This document shows, piece after piece, positions 16,832-24,127 of a DNA stretch of 40,859 nucleotides; positions within the stretch are counted from its first letter, which is position 1; every line of letters starts with the position of its first letter. Location: assembly GCA_016194905.1 (NCBI GenBank), contig JACQAP010000035.1, forward strand, positions 1 to 40,859. Reading direction: 5' to 3'. Made by a program: the position numbers and the translations under genes. This DNA is from Betaproteobacteria bacterium (GTDB lineage Bacteria > Pseudomonadota > Gammaproteobacteria > Burkholderiales > JACQAP01). Under the pieces are notes generated by a model that saw only the letters and a list, made by a program, of their open reading frames with translations, was not told the DNA's origin and made no database searches.

Positions 16832-18547
16832 TTACTTGTCGAATAGCGCGAACACCGTCAGATAGCCGCCCTTGCGGTTGTCCTTCAGGTGCGGGGCGCC
16901 GCCCTTGCCGCCCCAGGTGGCCCAGCCGGTCCAGCCGCCCCAGCCCGACGGGACGGCGATGTACTGCTTGCCGCCGATGGAGAACGCGATCGGACTGCCG
17001 ACGATGCCGGAGCCGGTCTGGTAGGACCACAGTTCCTTGCCGGTCTTGGCGTCGTAAGCACTGAACAAACCTTCCGGCGTGCCGGCGAATACCAGGCCGC
17101 CGGCGGTAGTGAGCACGCCGCTGGTGAACGGCGACGGCGCCTTCACAGTCCACTTCTTCTCGCCGGTGGCGGCGTCGAACGCAACCAGTTGGCCGTAGCC
17201 CTTGACCCAGTCGGCTTCGGCGATGCCGAGGTTGTAGTTGCCTTCGACGCGCTCGCTTTTTCCCGCCAGTATATTGGCGCAGATCTCGCGGCTGGGCACG
17301 AACACCATCTTCATCTGCGGGTTGTAACTCATCGGGTTCCACCACTTGCCGCCTTCGGAGGCCGGGCAGACGTCCATCGCCTTGTGGTCGTAGGTGGGGA
17401 TCTTGTCCTCGGCGACGATCGGGCGGCCCTCTGGAGTGAAGCCGGTGGCCCAGTTCACCTTGGAGATTTCCTTGCCCCAGATGAATTGGCCGCTGGTGCG
17501 GTCGATCTGGTACAGGAAGCCGTTGCGATCGCCATGCAGCCACACTTTTTTGCCGCCGAGGTCGGCGAGGATGGTTTCGTTCACGCCGTCGAAATCCCAC
17601 ACGTCCCAGGGCGTGTACTGGTAATAAAACTTCATCTCGCCGGTGTCCGGATTGAGGGCGAGCGTGGAGTTGGTGTAGAGATTGTCGCCCTTGCGGTTCG
17701 TACCGTCCCAGTCGGGATTCGGGTTGCCGGTGCTCCAGTAGAGAAGGTCCAGTTGCGGGTCATACGAACCGGTAATCCACGCCGAGCCGCCGCCGAACTT
17801 CCAGATATCGGCGTCCTGATTTCCCCAGGTCTCGGAGCCGGGCTCGCCAGGCGCGGGAATGTTGTAGTGTTTCCAGGCCTCCTCGCCGCTCTCCGCATCG
17901 AGAGCTTCGACCCATAGGCGGGTCGGATATTCGGCCCCGGACATGCCGATGACCACCTTGCCTTTGACCACCAGTGGCGCGACGGTCATGGTGTAGGCTT
18001 TGCTCCAGTCGGCTACCGTGGTGTCCCATGCCACTTTGCCTGTTGCGCGATCCAGCGCGATGACGTGCGCATCCGGCGTGGTGTAGTACACCTTGTCTTT
18101 GTAGACGGCGGCGCCGCGGTTGCCGAGATCGCAGCACAGCATCTTGCCGATGCCATCGGGCAGCGGATGCGCATACTGCCAGACCGGGCTGCCGCTCTTG
18201 GCGTCGACCGCGAAGATGTGGCCGTGGGACGAAGTCACGTACATCGTGCCGTCCACCACCAGCGGCGTCGTGTTCTGCGCATCGAGCACGCCGAACGAAA
18301 AGCTCCAGACCGGCACCAGCTTCTTGACGTTGCGGGTATTGATCTTGGCGAGCGGACTGAAGCGCGTGCCGGAATAATCACGGCCCGCCATGAGCCAGTT
18401 GTCGGGTTCCTTGGCGGCGTTGAGCAGCATGTCGTCGGTGACCGGTGTGTGGGTCACGTCGGCGTGGACCGGCATGGCCAGCACGCCGGCGCTTAGACCG
18501 GCAGCGACCAGCAGGGACTTGAGAGACGGACTTCTTCGAGATTGCAT
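16832..18547 (-). CDS. PQQ-dependent alcohol dehydrogenase, lanthanide-type (XoxF/ExaF-like)
   Basis: This 571-aa protein is a periplasmic quinoprotein dehydrogenase of the methanol/ethanol family. It has a signal peptide ending ...MPVHAD, the adjacent-cysteine pair Cys138-Cys139 (MLCCDLGNRG), tryptophan-docking propeller repeats, metal ligands Glu206 (GAEY) and Asn275 (GNPNP) by analogy, and the catalytic Asp318 in WDVWDFDGVNE. Asp320, two residues later, replaces the Ala found in calcium-dependent MxaF and is the known hallmark of lanthanide-dependent enzymes. It oxidises alcohols and passes electrons to a cytochrome c, probably the one at 16366-16752. The start at 18547 is backed by GGAGGT seven bases upstream; another in-frame ATG lies ten codons earlier. 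Substrate range (methanol or longer alcohols) cannot be told from sequence alone. No PQQ synthesis genes are in the window. Confidence 0.92.
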   Translation of the reverse strand: MQSRRSPSLKSLLVAAGLSAGVLAMPVHADVTHTPVTDDMLLNAAKEPDNWLMAGRDYSGTRFSPLAKINTRNVKKLVPVWSFSFGVLDAQNTTPLVVDGTMYVTSSHGHIFAVDAKSGSPVWQYAHPLPDGIGKMLCCDLGNRGAAVYKDKVYYTTPDAHVIALDRATGKVAWDTTVADWSKAYTMTVAPLVVKGKVVIGMSGAEYPTRLWVEALDAESGEEAWKHYNIPAPGEPGSETWGNQDADIWKFGGGSAWITGSYDPQLDLLYWSTGNPNPDWDGTNRKGDNLYTNSTLALNPDTGEMKFYYQYTPWDVWDFDGVNETILADLGGKKVWLHGDRNGFLYQIDRTSGQFIWGKEISKVNWATGFTPEGRPIVAEDKIPTYDHKAMDVCPASEGGKWWNPMSYNPQMKMVFVPSREICANILAGKSERVEGNYNLGIAEADWVKGYGQLVAFDAATGEKKWTVKAPSPFTSGVLTTAGGLVFAGTPEGLFSAYDAKTGKELWSYQTGSGIVGSPIAFSIGGKQYIAVPSGWGGWTGWATWGGKGGAPHLKDNRKGGYLTVFALFDK

Positions 18548-18977
18548 GGCAGGACCTCCGGTTTCGTTGCGTTTCATTTCGACGGCGGCATCGTGTGCCG
18601 CCGGGATGTCCCTGCAAGAAATCTGCCAAATGGAACGCATTGCGCTTGGTGAAATCCTGGATTCAGGACCGGGTTCCGCCGGTAGAAATAACCTTCGCGT
18701 TCGTGCACTTGCGGTCTGGATAAGCTCGACCGGCAGGTGCCGGGTTCGCGAACCGGAACCGGTTGGGTAAAGTGCATTGCACGAATCGGGTGCCGAAATC
18801 CTTCAGTCGAACGATCGCGGTGCGAAGCCTGGGCTGCGCCAGGGGCGCCTGATCAGGGGCTAGGGGATAGGGACTAGGGGAGAGGGACTCAGACCAAGGA
18901 ACGGGTATCGCCACGTTATGCGGGATTGGTTATGCTTTTTGCATTCCACTGACAGCCCTGCGGACGAGGACGAACGA
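18548..18977. other. Divergent intergenic region with AGGGG-CTAGGG repeat
   Basis: About 430 bp between the PQQ dehydrogenase (- strand) and a membrane protein gene (+ strand). It must contain the dehydrogenase promoter; I find no clear consensus. At 18853-18885 the + strand has tandem AGGGGCTAGGGGATAGGGAC-type units, the same repeat as in the spacer at 10471-10575. Confidence 0.45.
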
Positions 18978-19337
18978 ATGAAGAAGGAATCCTGGCTGTA
19001 TGTTGCGTCCGTGCTGTCCGGCGTCCTGGTCTGGATCGTCGTGTCTGCCGCCTCCGGTAGACACGAGGCGTGGGATTCTTCCTGGTATTTCTCGGCGGGC
19101 TACCCGCTCATCTGCGCCGTCTCGAAGGCGCTCGGATACCTCGCGCCGGCGTGGTCATGGCGATGGGGGTTGATTCCCTTCGTGGCCCAGTTCTTGTGGA
19201 TGCTCCTGACCCAGGGACCCGGCAATCTAATGCCGCTCGGAATCATGGTGTTCGGCATGATCTCGTTGCCTGCGATCATCGCGGCGCGGGTGGGCGCGTT
19301 CTTTGCAAACAAGCGGGCGAGAAGCAGTGAACCCTGA
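18978..19337 (+). CDS. Small integral membrane protein, paralogue A
   Basis: This 119-aa protein has about four hydrophobic segments: LYVASVLSGVLVWIVVSA, YFSAGYPLICAVSKALGYLA, GLIPFVAQFLWMLLTQ and LGIMVFGMISLPAIIAARVGAFF. The ATG at 18978 is chosen because the protein then starts MKKESWLYV, matching the paralogue at 36561-36923, which starts MRYKEIWFYV. Both share VWIVVS, GR-EAWDSS, YF-GYP, SWRWG and QGPGNL-PLGI. I do not recognise a named family. The two paralogues lie 17 kb apart, one near the toxin-antitoxin region and one just before the Gabija-like genes. Function unknown. Confidence 0.7.
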   Translation: MKKESWLYVASVLSGVLVWIVVSAASGRHEAWDSSWYFSAGYPLICAVSKALGYLAPAWSWRWGLIPFVAQFLWMLLTQGPGNLMPLGIMVFGMISLPAIIAARVGAFFANKRARSSEP

Positions 19338-19475
19338 CGCAGTGGATATTTGGAGTCTGTGACCTTATCTACGCCATCTACAGGAGGCGATCTGGATTTA
19401 CTTCTCACCGGTCGGGGCGGTAGCCAAGACGTACGCTTTACGGTACGATACGACGTCTTCAAAGGAACAGCGTTC

Positions 19476-19721
19476 ATGGCAACGGTACTCACCGCATCCC
19501 AAGCCCGCGTCGCGCTATATCGGCTGATCGACGAAGCGGCAGACAGCCATCAGCCGGTTCAGATCACCGGCAAGCGGAACAATGCCGTCCTACTCAGCGA
19601 GGGCGACTGGCGGGCCATCCAGGAAACGCTCTATTTGCTTTCGGTCCCGGGAATGCGCGAGTCCATCCGCAAGGGTTTGGCGGAACCGGCCAGGAATCTT
19701 TCCGGGAAACCGGGCTGGTAA
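19476..19721 (+). CDS. yefM: YefM/Phd-type antitoxin
   Basis: This 81-aa protein starts MATVLTASQARVALYRLIDE and continues HQPVQITGKRNNAVLLSEGDWRAIQETLYLLSVPGMRESI, which is the Phd/YefM antitoxin fold with its DNA-binding N terminus and toxin-wrapping C terminus. The ATG at 19476 is preceded by AAAGGAAC. The YoeB-like toxin starts 59 bp after its stop, the usual antitoxin-first order. By family knowledge it neutralises the toxin and represses the operon. Confidence in the family is high. Confidence 0.9.
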   Translation: MATVLTASQARVALYRLIDEAADSHQPVQITGKRNNAVLLSEGDWRAIQETLYLLSVPGMRESIRKGLAEPARNLSGKPGW

Positions 19722-19780
19722 GGTTTTGCGGGCCTTGTATTAGCTGACGGCGCGGCCCGTCCCGGATCTGGACTGACATC

Positions 19781-20044
19781 ATGGCCTGGCAGGTTCTATT
19801 CACCAAGCAGGCGCAGAAAGATGCCAGGAAGATCGCGGCGGCGGGCTTGCGTGAAAAGGCCGAGACGCTCCTGACGATCCTCGGAGAGAATCCACGCAGG
19901 AATCCGCCGCCATACGAGAAGCTGGTGGGAGACCTCGAAGGGGCCTACTCGCGGCGAATCAACATCCAGCACCGTCTCGTTTATCAGATTCTCAAGAAGG
20001 AACGGATCGTGAAGGTCATCCGGATGTGGACGCATTACGAATAA
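19781..20044 (+). CDS. yoeB: YoeB-type mRNA interferase toxin
   Basis: This 87-aa protein starts MAWQVLFTKQAQKDARKIAAAGL. It has the motifs ENPRRNPPPYEKLVGDL, GAYSRRINIQHRLVYQI and the C-terminal VIRMWTHYE. The final His-Tyr pair and the RRIN-QHRLVY stretch are the usual catalytic and RNA-contacting elements of the RelE/YoeB fold. It would cleave mRNA in the ribosomal A site. It follows the YefM-type antitoxin at 19476-19721 and appears intact. Confidence 0.9.
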   Translation: MAWQVLFTKQAQKDARKIAAAGLREKAETLLTILGENPRRNPPPYEKLVGDLEGAYSRRINIQHRLVYQILKKERIVKVIRMWTHYE

Positions 20045-20061
20045 CGTCGTATTGCAGGGCA

Positions 20062-20197
20062 TTGTTCGAAGACGAAGATGCAACGTGACCGCGGTAGTCC
20101 TCTGGCATGGCGGGAGGCGGAGAGATCAAGCGAGGTGTTCGGGGGGATGAAGAAGGAAGATCGGGAATCGCTGGTGAAATTCGTCGAGGCGATCTGA
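20062..20197 (+). pseudogene. 3'-end fragment of a DUF1111 oxidoreductase gene (copy 2)
   Basis: Read in frame from about 20062 it gives RRRRCNVTAVVLWHGG. After a one-base shift at about 20112 it gives EAERSSEVF then MKKEDRESLVKFVEAI, ending at the TGA at 20195-20197. The intact gene at 230-1675 ends RARNVGEAILWHGGEAEAAR...MSKADRAALARFVESI, so the match covers the last ~45 codons. Nothing of the upstream part of that gene is present. It is a degraded tail of a related gene, not a copy able to make protein. Confidence 0.75.
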
Positions 20198-20263
20198 CCA
20201 CTGGAGGCGAAGGGCGGCTAAGCGTGGCGCCCTTCGATGCCGCGGTTGTCGTACCATTCGCCC

Positions 20264-20818
20264 ATGCTTTCGGAACTCGACATTCTCAGGGATGTCTGTG
20301 CCCGGCTGGAGAAGGCGCGGATCGAGTACATGCTGACGGGTTCGATGGCGATGAACTACTACGCCCAGCCGCGCATGACTCGCGACATCGACATTGTTGT
20401 GGCGCTGGAGGCATCGGATGCCGCGAAACTCATTTCCACGTTCGAGCCCGACTATTTCGTCCCGGAGGAAGCGCTGCACAGCGCTTTGCGGGAACGGGGC
20501 ATGTTCAACTTGCTGCATCTCGACAGCGTCGTGAAAGTCGATCTCATCGTGCGAAAACAGGCGCCATACAGACAGACCGAGTTTGGTCGTCGCGTGAAGG
20601 TGCAGTTGCCGGGATTTGCGGCGTGGCTTGTCAGCAGGGAGGATCTGATATTGTCAAAGCTGGCATGGGCAAGGGACGCGGAGTCCGAGTTGCAGATGCG
20701 CGATGTCCGGAATCTGTTGTCCGGTGAAGTCGATCTGGCCTACCTGCGGCAATGGGCGCCGTCGCTGAACGTAGATGAACTGCTGAAGCAATGCCTTCGT
20801 GAACGACACAAGCCCTGA
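20264..20818 (+). CDS. Nucleotidyltransferase-fold protein (AbiEii/MNT-like)
   Basis: This 184-aa protein has the nucleotidyltransferase signature LTGSMAMNYYAQPRMTRDID, with GS followed by the paired Asp of RDIDIV and a third acidic position in VVKVDLIV. The C-terminal half includes LVSREDLILSKLAWARD, typical of DUF6036/AbiEii-type proteins. Proteins of this family act in toxin-antitoxin pairs (MNT/HEPN or AbiE) by transferring nucleotides to a target. The ATG at 20264 fits the fold. The next small gene overlaps its end by 20 bp and is probably its partner. Whether this one is toxin or antitoxin cannot be decided from sequence. Confidence 0.75.
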   Translation: MLSELDILRDVCARLEKARIEYMLTGSMAMNYYAQPRMTRDIDIVVALEASDAAKLISTFEPDYFVPEEALHSALRERGMFNLLHLDSVVKVDLIVRKQAPYRQTEFGRRVKVQLPGFAAWLVSREDLILSKLAWARDAESELQMRDVRNLLSGEVDLAYLRQWAPSLNVDELLKQCLRERHKP

Positions 20819-21047
20819 GATTGCGCGCATGGTTCGCGAGCGCTATGCGGAAATGGAGCCGGTCCAGAGATTTCTGATCGGCGTGAGCATGTTCGAGGCC
20901 GCTCGCGCCATCGCGCTCGCGTCCTTTTCACCCGGTCTTTCACCATTGGATCTGCGCAGGCAACTGTGTGACCGGTTGTATCCGGGGCTTGCTGCGGATG
21001 CCTATGGAAATGCGAATGGCGAAAAGCCATGGCCTACGACCTTCTGA
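20799..21047 (+). CDS. Small partner protein of nucleotidyltransferase
   Basis: This 82-aa protein, starting with GTG at 20799, reads MNDTSPEIARMVRERYAEM and then PVQRFLIGVSMFEAARAIALAS. It looks helical and soluble. It overlaps the nucleotidyltransferase gene by 20 bp and the following D-aminoacylase gene by 19 bp. Small genes of this kind often accompany such nucleotidyltransferases, so a cognate partner role is plausible. An in-frame ATG at 20829 is an alternative start. I cannot name a family. Confidence 0.65.
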   Translation: MNDTSPEIARMVRERYAEMEPVQRFLIGVSMFEAARAIALASFSPGLSPLDLRRQLCDRLYPGLAADAYGNANGEKPWPTTF

Positions 21048-22702
21048 TCAGGAACGGCTTCGTCATCGACGGCACCGGCGTGCCGGGGCGGCACGCGGAT
21101 GTGGCGGTCACGGACGGGAAGATCGTCGAGATCGGCCGCGTCAATGGCGCCGCACGGCAAACCCTCGACGCCTCGGACTGCGTCGTCTCGCCGGGATTCA
21201 TCGATCCGCACACGCATTACGACGCGCAGATCTGCTGGGACGGCGCGGTAACGCCGTCGTCGTGGCACGGGGTGACCAGTGTCGTAATGGGCAACTGCGG
21301 CGTGGGCATCGCGCCCTGCCGGCCCGAGACGCGCGAGGTGGCGATGCGCGACCTCGTCAATGTCGAGGCCATTCCCTTCGAAGTGTTGTCGAAGGGCATC
21401 ACCTGGGACTGGGAAACTTTTCCCGAGTACATGGATGCCGCGGCGCGCCGCAAGCCGTCGGTGAACCTCGGCTTTCTTGCACCCCTGACGCCGTTCCGGC
21501 ACTACGTGATGGGCGAAGCGTCGATGGAGCGCGCGGCGACGCCGGTGGAAACCGCGAAGATCCGCGCGTTGCTCGCCGGGGCGATGGATGCCGGCGCCTT
21601 CGGATTTTCGAGCACGATCCTGAATCAGCATCTCGGCTTCGGCGGGCGACCGCTGGCCTGCCGCAACGCGGACCACGCCGAGTTGAAGGCCTACGCGAAC
21701 GTGCTCAAGGAAAAGAACAAGGGCGCGATCGAAGTAGCGCTGACCCGGCAGATCGCCGTGCTCGAGGAAGACCAGTGCGAGATGCTCGACTTCCTGCTCG
21801 ACGAAAGCGGCCGGCCGGTGACCTTCATCGCGCTGTTCGACCGCGACGATATTCCGGAAGCCGTGCGCGACACCTTGCGCCGTGCCGCGCCGATGATCGC
21901 GAAGGGCGCGAGGCCGCAGACCTCGCCACTGCCGCTCACACGCGAGATCGACATGCACAGCCCGTTTTCGTTTGCGGCGTTTCCATCGTGGAAACGCGTG
22001 TTCGCGGATAAATCCAAAGAGGCGCAGAAAACGGTTTATCGCGATACGGCCTTCCGCAACCAGTTCCGCGAAGAGCTGAAGAACCCGATCGCCTTCGGCA
22101 ACTGGGAACGCATCACGCTGCACGAAGTCCGCTCACCGGAGCTGAAGCGCTTCGAAGGCAGGACGGTGGCGGAGATCGGCCGCGCGGAAGGCAAGGACGG
22201 CGTGGACGCGTTTCTCGATCTGACGCTGGCCGACGACCTCGACCTCGAATACACGATGGCGTCGTACAACACCCGCGTCGATCGCATGGCCGAATTGCTG
22301 AACAACCCCGCGATCCTGATCGGCCTCGGCGACGGCGGCGCCCACGTGGACATGCTGTGCGACTCAGGCTATCCGACCTACCTGCTCGGCACCTGGGTTC
22401 GCGAACGCGAAGTTCTCGCGCTGCCCGAAGCCATCCGCCGGTTGACCTCCGATCCGGCGGACCTGTTCGGGATCAGGGATCGCGGGCGATTGCGTCCGGG
22501 ACTCGCGGCGGATATTGCGATCTTCGATCCGCAGACGGTGGGCTCCTCGAACCGCGGCGAGCGGCGGTATGATTTGCCGGGCGGCGGCAAGCGCATGGTC
22601 ATGCCTTCGCGCGGAGTAAGGTACACGATCGTGAATGGCGTTACGACGTATGCGGACGGAGAGTTGGTCGGCGCATCGGCAGGGAAGGTGTTGCGGTCGT
22701 GA
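21029..22702 (+). CDS. D-aminoacylase / N-acyl-D-amino-acid deacylase (amidohydrolase family 3)
   Basis: This 557-aa protein begins YDLLIRNGFVIDGTGVPGRHADVAV and has the metal-binding box FIDPHTHYDAQ (HxH) with the family's GVTSVVMGNCGVG segment. Near the C terminus come GLGDGGAHVDMLCDSG and then the AGL-ADIAIFDPQTV tail closing the small beta domain. These are the features of zinc-dependent N-acyl-D-amino-acid deacylases; the length is slightly above the common 480-530. It is predicted cytosolic and releases D-amino acids from N-acyl forms. Its last ~90 codons are repeated as fragments at 23311-23598 and 27490-27742. The start overlaps the preceding small gene by 19 bp, suggesting co-transcription, though a functional link is unclear. 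Confidence 0.88.
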   Translation: MAYDLLIRNGFVIDGTGVPGRHADVAVTDGKIVEIGRVNGAARQTLDASDCVVSPGFIDPHTHYDAQICWDGAVTPSSWHGVTSVVMGNCGVGIAPCRPETREVAMRDLVNVEAIPFEVLSKGITWDWETFPEYMDAAARRKPSVNLGFLAPLTPFRHYVMGEASMERAATPVETAKIRALLAGAMDAGAFGFSSTILNQHLGFGGRPLACRNADHAELKAYANVLKEKNKGAIEVALTRQIAVLEEDQCEMLDFLLDESGRPVTFIALFDRDDIPEAVRDTLRRAAPMIAKGARPQTSPLPLTREIDMHSPFSFAAFPSWKRVFADKSKEAQKTVYRDTAFRNQFREELKNPIAFGNWERITLHEVRSPELKRFEGRTVAEIGRAEGKDGVDAFLDLTLADDLDLEYTMASYNTRVDRMAELLNNPAILIGLGDGGAHVDMLCDSGYPTYLLGTWVREREVLALPEAIRRLTSDPADLFGIRDRGRLRPGLAADIAIFDPQTVGSSNRGERRYDLPGGGKRMVMPSRGVRYTIVNGVTTYADGELVGASAGKVLRS

Positions 22703-22721
22703 GAGGGGCTCGCGGACTTGC

Positions 22722-22931
22722 CTACTTCCATTCAAGATTCAGCGTCCTGCTCGAAGCCGCGCAGTCTCGCAAGTAGAGATTGATCAGGCTCTGGTAGGGG
22801 ATGCCGACTTGCTCTGAGATCGACTGGAAGTACTTGATGGCATCTTCATCCAGACGAATAGTGATCTGCTTCTTGAGTCGCGAAGCGTAGGGATTCTTGC
22901 GGGACTTTGAAAAATCGTATTCTTTACGCAT
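22722..22931 (-). CDS. brnA: BrnA-type ribbon-helix-helix antitoxin
   Basis: This 69-aa protein reads MRKEYDFSKSRKNPYASRLK, then KQITIRLDEDAIKYFQSISEQVGIPYQSLINLYL. The KKQITIRL strand followed by two helices is the ribbon-helix-helix DNA-binding fold, and the MRKEYDFSKS-KNPY start is typical of BrnA and CopG-like antitoxins. It starts 9 bp after the stop codon of the BrnT gene on the same strand. Toxin-first order is normal for BrnTA. By family knowledge it binds the toxin and represses the shared promoter. Confidence 0.88.
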   Translation of the reverse strand: MRKEYDFSKSRKNPYASRLKKQITIRLDEDAIKYFQSISEQVGIPYQSLINLYLRDCAASSRTLNLEWK

Positions 22932-22940
22932 GTGGCACCT

Positions 22941-23222
22941 CTAGGGGTAAGCCTTCGATTCCTTGGCTGTTGCCTTGCGAGCGGAGACGATGCGAATGAC
23001 GTTGCCTTGACTCCGATAGCAGTGACAGACCAGAAGCAGTCGAAGTGAGCTACTCAGGCCCAGCAGAACAAAGCGCTCTTCATCTTTGGAATGGTCGGGA
23101 TCATCGATCAAGCGAGCCCTCTCATCGAAGAAGACTGATCTGGCTTCTTCGAAGGTAACGCCGTGCTTTCTGGCGTTGGTTGAAGCTTTGCGAGCGTTCC
23201 ACTCGAAACGAAGTGTGCTCAT
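22941..23222 (-). CDS. brnT: BrnT-type ribonuclease toxin
   Basis: This 93-aa protein starts MSTLRFEWNARKASTNARKH, followed by GVTFEEARSVFFDE. It ends NVIRIVSARKATAKESKAYP, the characteristic RIxSARxAxxxExxxY of BrnT. The fold is RelE-like and the expected activity is RNA cleavage. The start at 23222 is supported by a promoter immediately upstream whose -10 lies six bases from the ATG, which implies a leaderless message. The open frame continues upstream, but only as antisense of the D-aminoacylase fragment. It appears intact with its antitoxin. Confidence 0.9.
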   Translation of the reverse strand: MSTLRFEWNARKASTNARKHGVTFEEARSVFFDERARLIDDPDHSKDEERFVLLGLSSSLRLLLVCHCYRSQGNVIRIVSARKATAKESKAYP

Positions 23223-23223
23223 G

Positions 23224-23257
23224 TACACAGTGTAACTACAATGTAGTGGCTGTGCAA
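23224..23257 (-). promoter_or_regulatory. brnTA promoter with twin palindromic operators
   Basis: On the - strand TTGCAC (plus 23252-23257) and TACACT (plus 23229-23234) are separated by exactly 17 bp, a good sigma70-type promoter. Two 11-bp palindromes, TACACAGTGTA (23224-23234) and CTACAATGTAG (23236-23246), overlap the -10 and spacer, with centres 12 bp apart. This is the expected layout for an autoregulating ribbon-helix-helix repressor. The -10 ends six bases before the ATG. Confidence 0.7.
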
Positions 23258-23310
23258 CCCGGAGCCCCGCCTCCTGAATGAGTTCCCTGTCGGTGACGGG
23301 CCAGGGCGGG

Positions 23311-23598
23311 CTGTCGCTGCCAGAAGCCATCCGCCGACTCACCTCCGACCCGGCTGACCTGTTCGGCATTCGCGACCGCGGACGCCTAAAGCCAGGGCTG
23401 GCCGCCGACATCGCGATCTTCGATCCTCAAACCGTCGGTTCCTTGAGCCGAGGCGAGCGGCGCTATGATCTTCCGGATGGCGGCAAGAGAATGGTGATGT
23501 CTTCGCGCGGGATCCGGTACACGATCGAGAATGGCGTTACGACGTATGCCATCGGGGAGCTTGTCGGCGCATCAGAGGGGAAGGTCTTGAGGTCTTGA
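23311..23598 (+). pseudogene. 3'-end fragment of D-aminoacylase (copy 2)
   Basis: It translates as LPEAIRRLTSDPADLFGIRD continuing to the stop codon and matches the last ~93 residues of the D-aminoacylase at 21029-22702 at about 90% identity by eye (R/K, S/L, G/D, P/S, V/I, V/E, D/I and A/E changes). The frame is open but the whole catalytic domain is absent. An open frame could start at 23278, but the first residues there do not match the family. It lies directly upstream of the brnTA promoter, on the opposite strand. Confidence 0.85.
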
Positions 23599-23712
23599 TC
23601 GAGACATTGCTAGACCAGGAGACTAGCTATTCAAAATGCACACTGCAAGCCTGACCCGAATTCCCCAGGAAAATCGGGGCGAACTCAGCTTGATTCAGAC
23701 GTCATCTTGCGG

Positions 23713-23874
23713 GGTTGTCGCCGGAACACGACGATGCTGCATGACGGATGAGTCCGCAACGTGGATGAAGCGGGACTCTGGCATGGCGGAGAGGCGAATG
23801 ATTCGTGGGAGGCTTTCCTCAGTATGACGAAAGAGGAGCGTGATGCATTGGTGCGGTTCGTCGAGGCGATCTAG
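23713..23874 (+). pseudogene. 3'-end fragment of a DUF1111 oxidoreductase gene (copy 3)
   Basis: It reads TTMLHDG, a TGA stop at 23749-23751, then VRNVDEAGLWHGGEANDSWE and onwards to TKEERDALVRFVEAI and TAG at 23872-23874, all in one frame. This corresponds to the last ~48 codons of the DUF1111 gene at 230-1675 (LLHDGRARNVGEAILWHGG to ALARFVESI). The in-frame stop and missing upstream part show it is dead. It follows the D-aminoacylase fragment by about 115 bp. Confidence 0.8.
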
Positions 23875-24127
23875 CTTCGCCAGAGGGTAGGGACTAGCGA
23901 GACGGCGCATCGCCTTGGCATACGGGAAGGTTCATGCCGTCGCAAACTATCCTGCCACCCATGACCGATGAGGAAGGAATCCTGGTCATGTCAGGCTTGA
24001 ATTATGCAGATGTGCTGGCGGGACGTCGCTTGCGCACCTCTCCGCGGTTGACTCCCCCGTTGTCGCGGACCATGCTATCGAGGCATTTGGAGCAATTTTC
24101 TGCAACCAGTCAGATAAGGAGGAGCGG
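23875..24127. other. Spacer before metallopeptidase cluster
   Basis: About 250 bp. It begins with an AGGGTAGGGACTAG unit of the dispersed repeat also seen at 10471-10575 and 18853-18885. It ends with a ribosome site (AAGGAGGAGCGG) for the gene at 24128. A short open frame at 23934-24176 overlaps that gene and does not look real. Confidence 0.4.
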
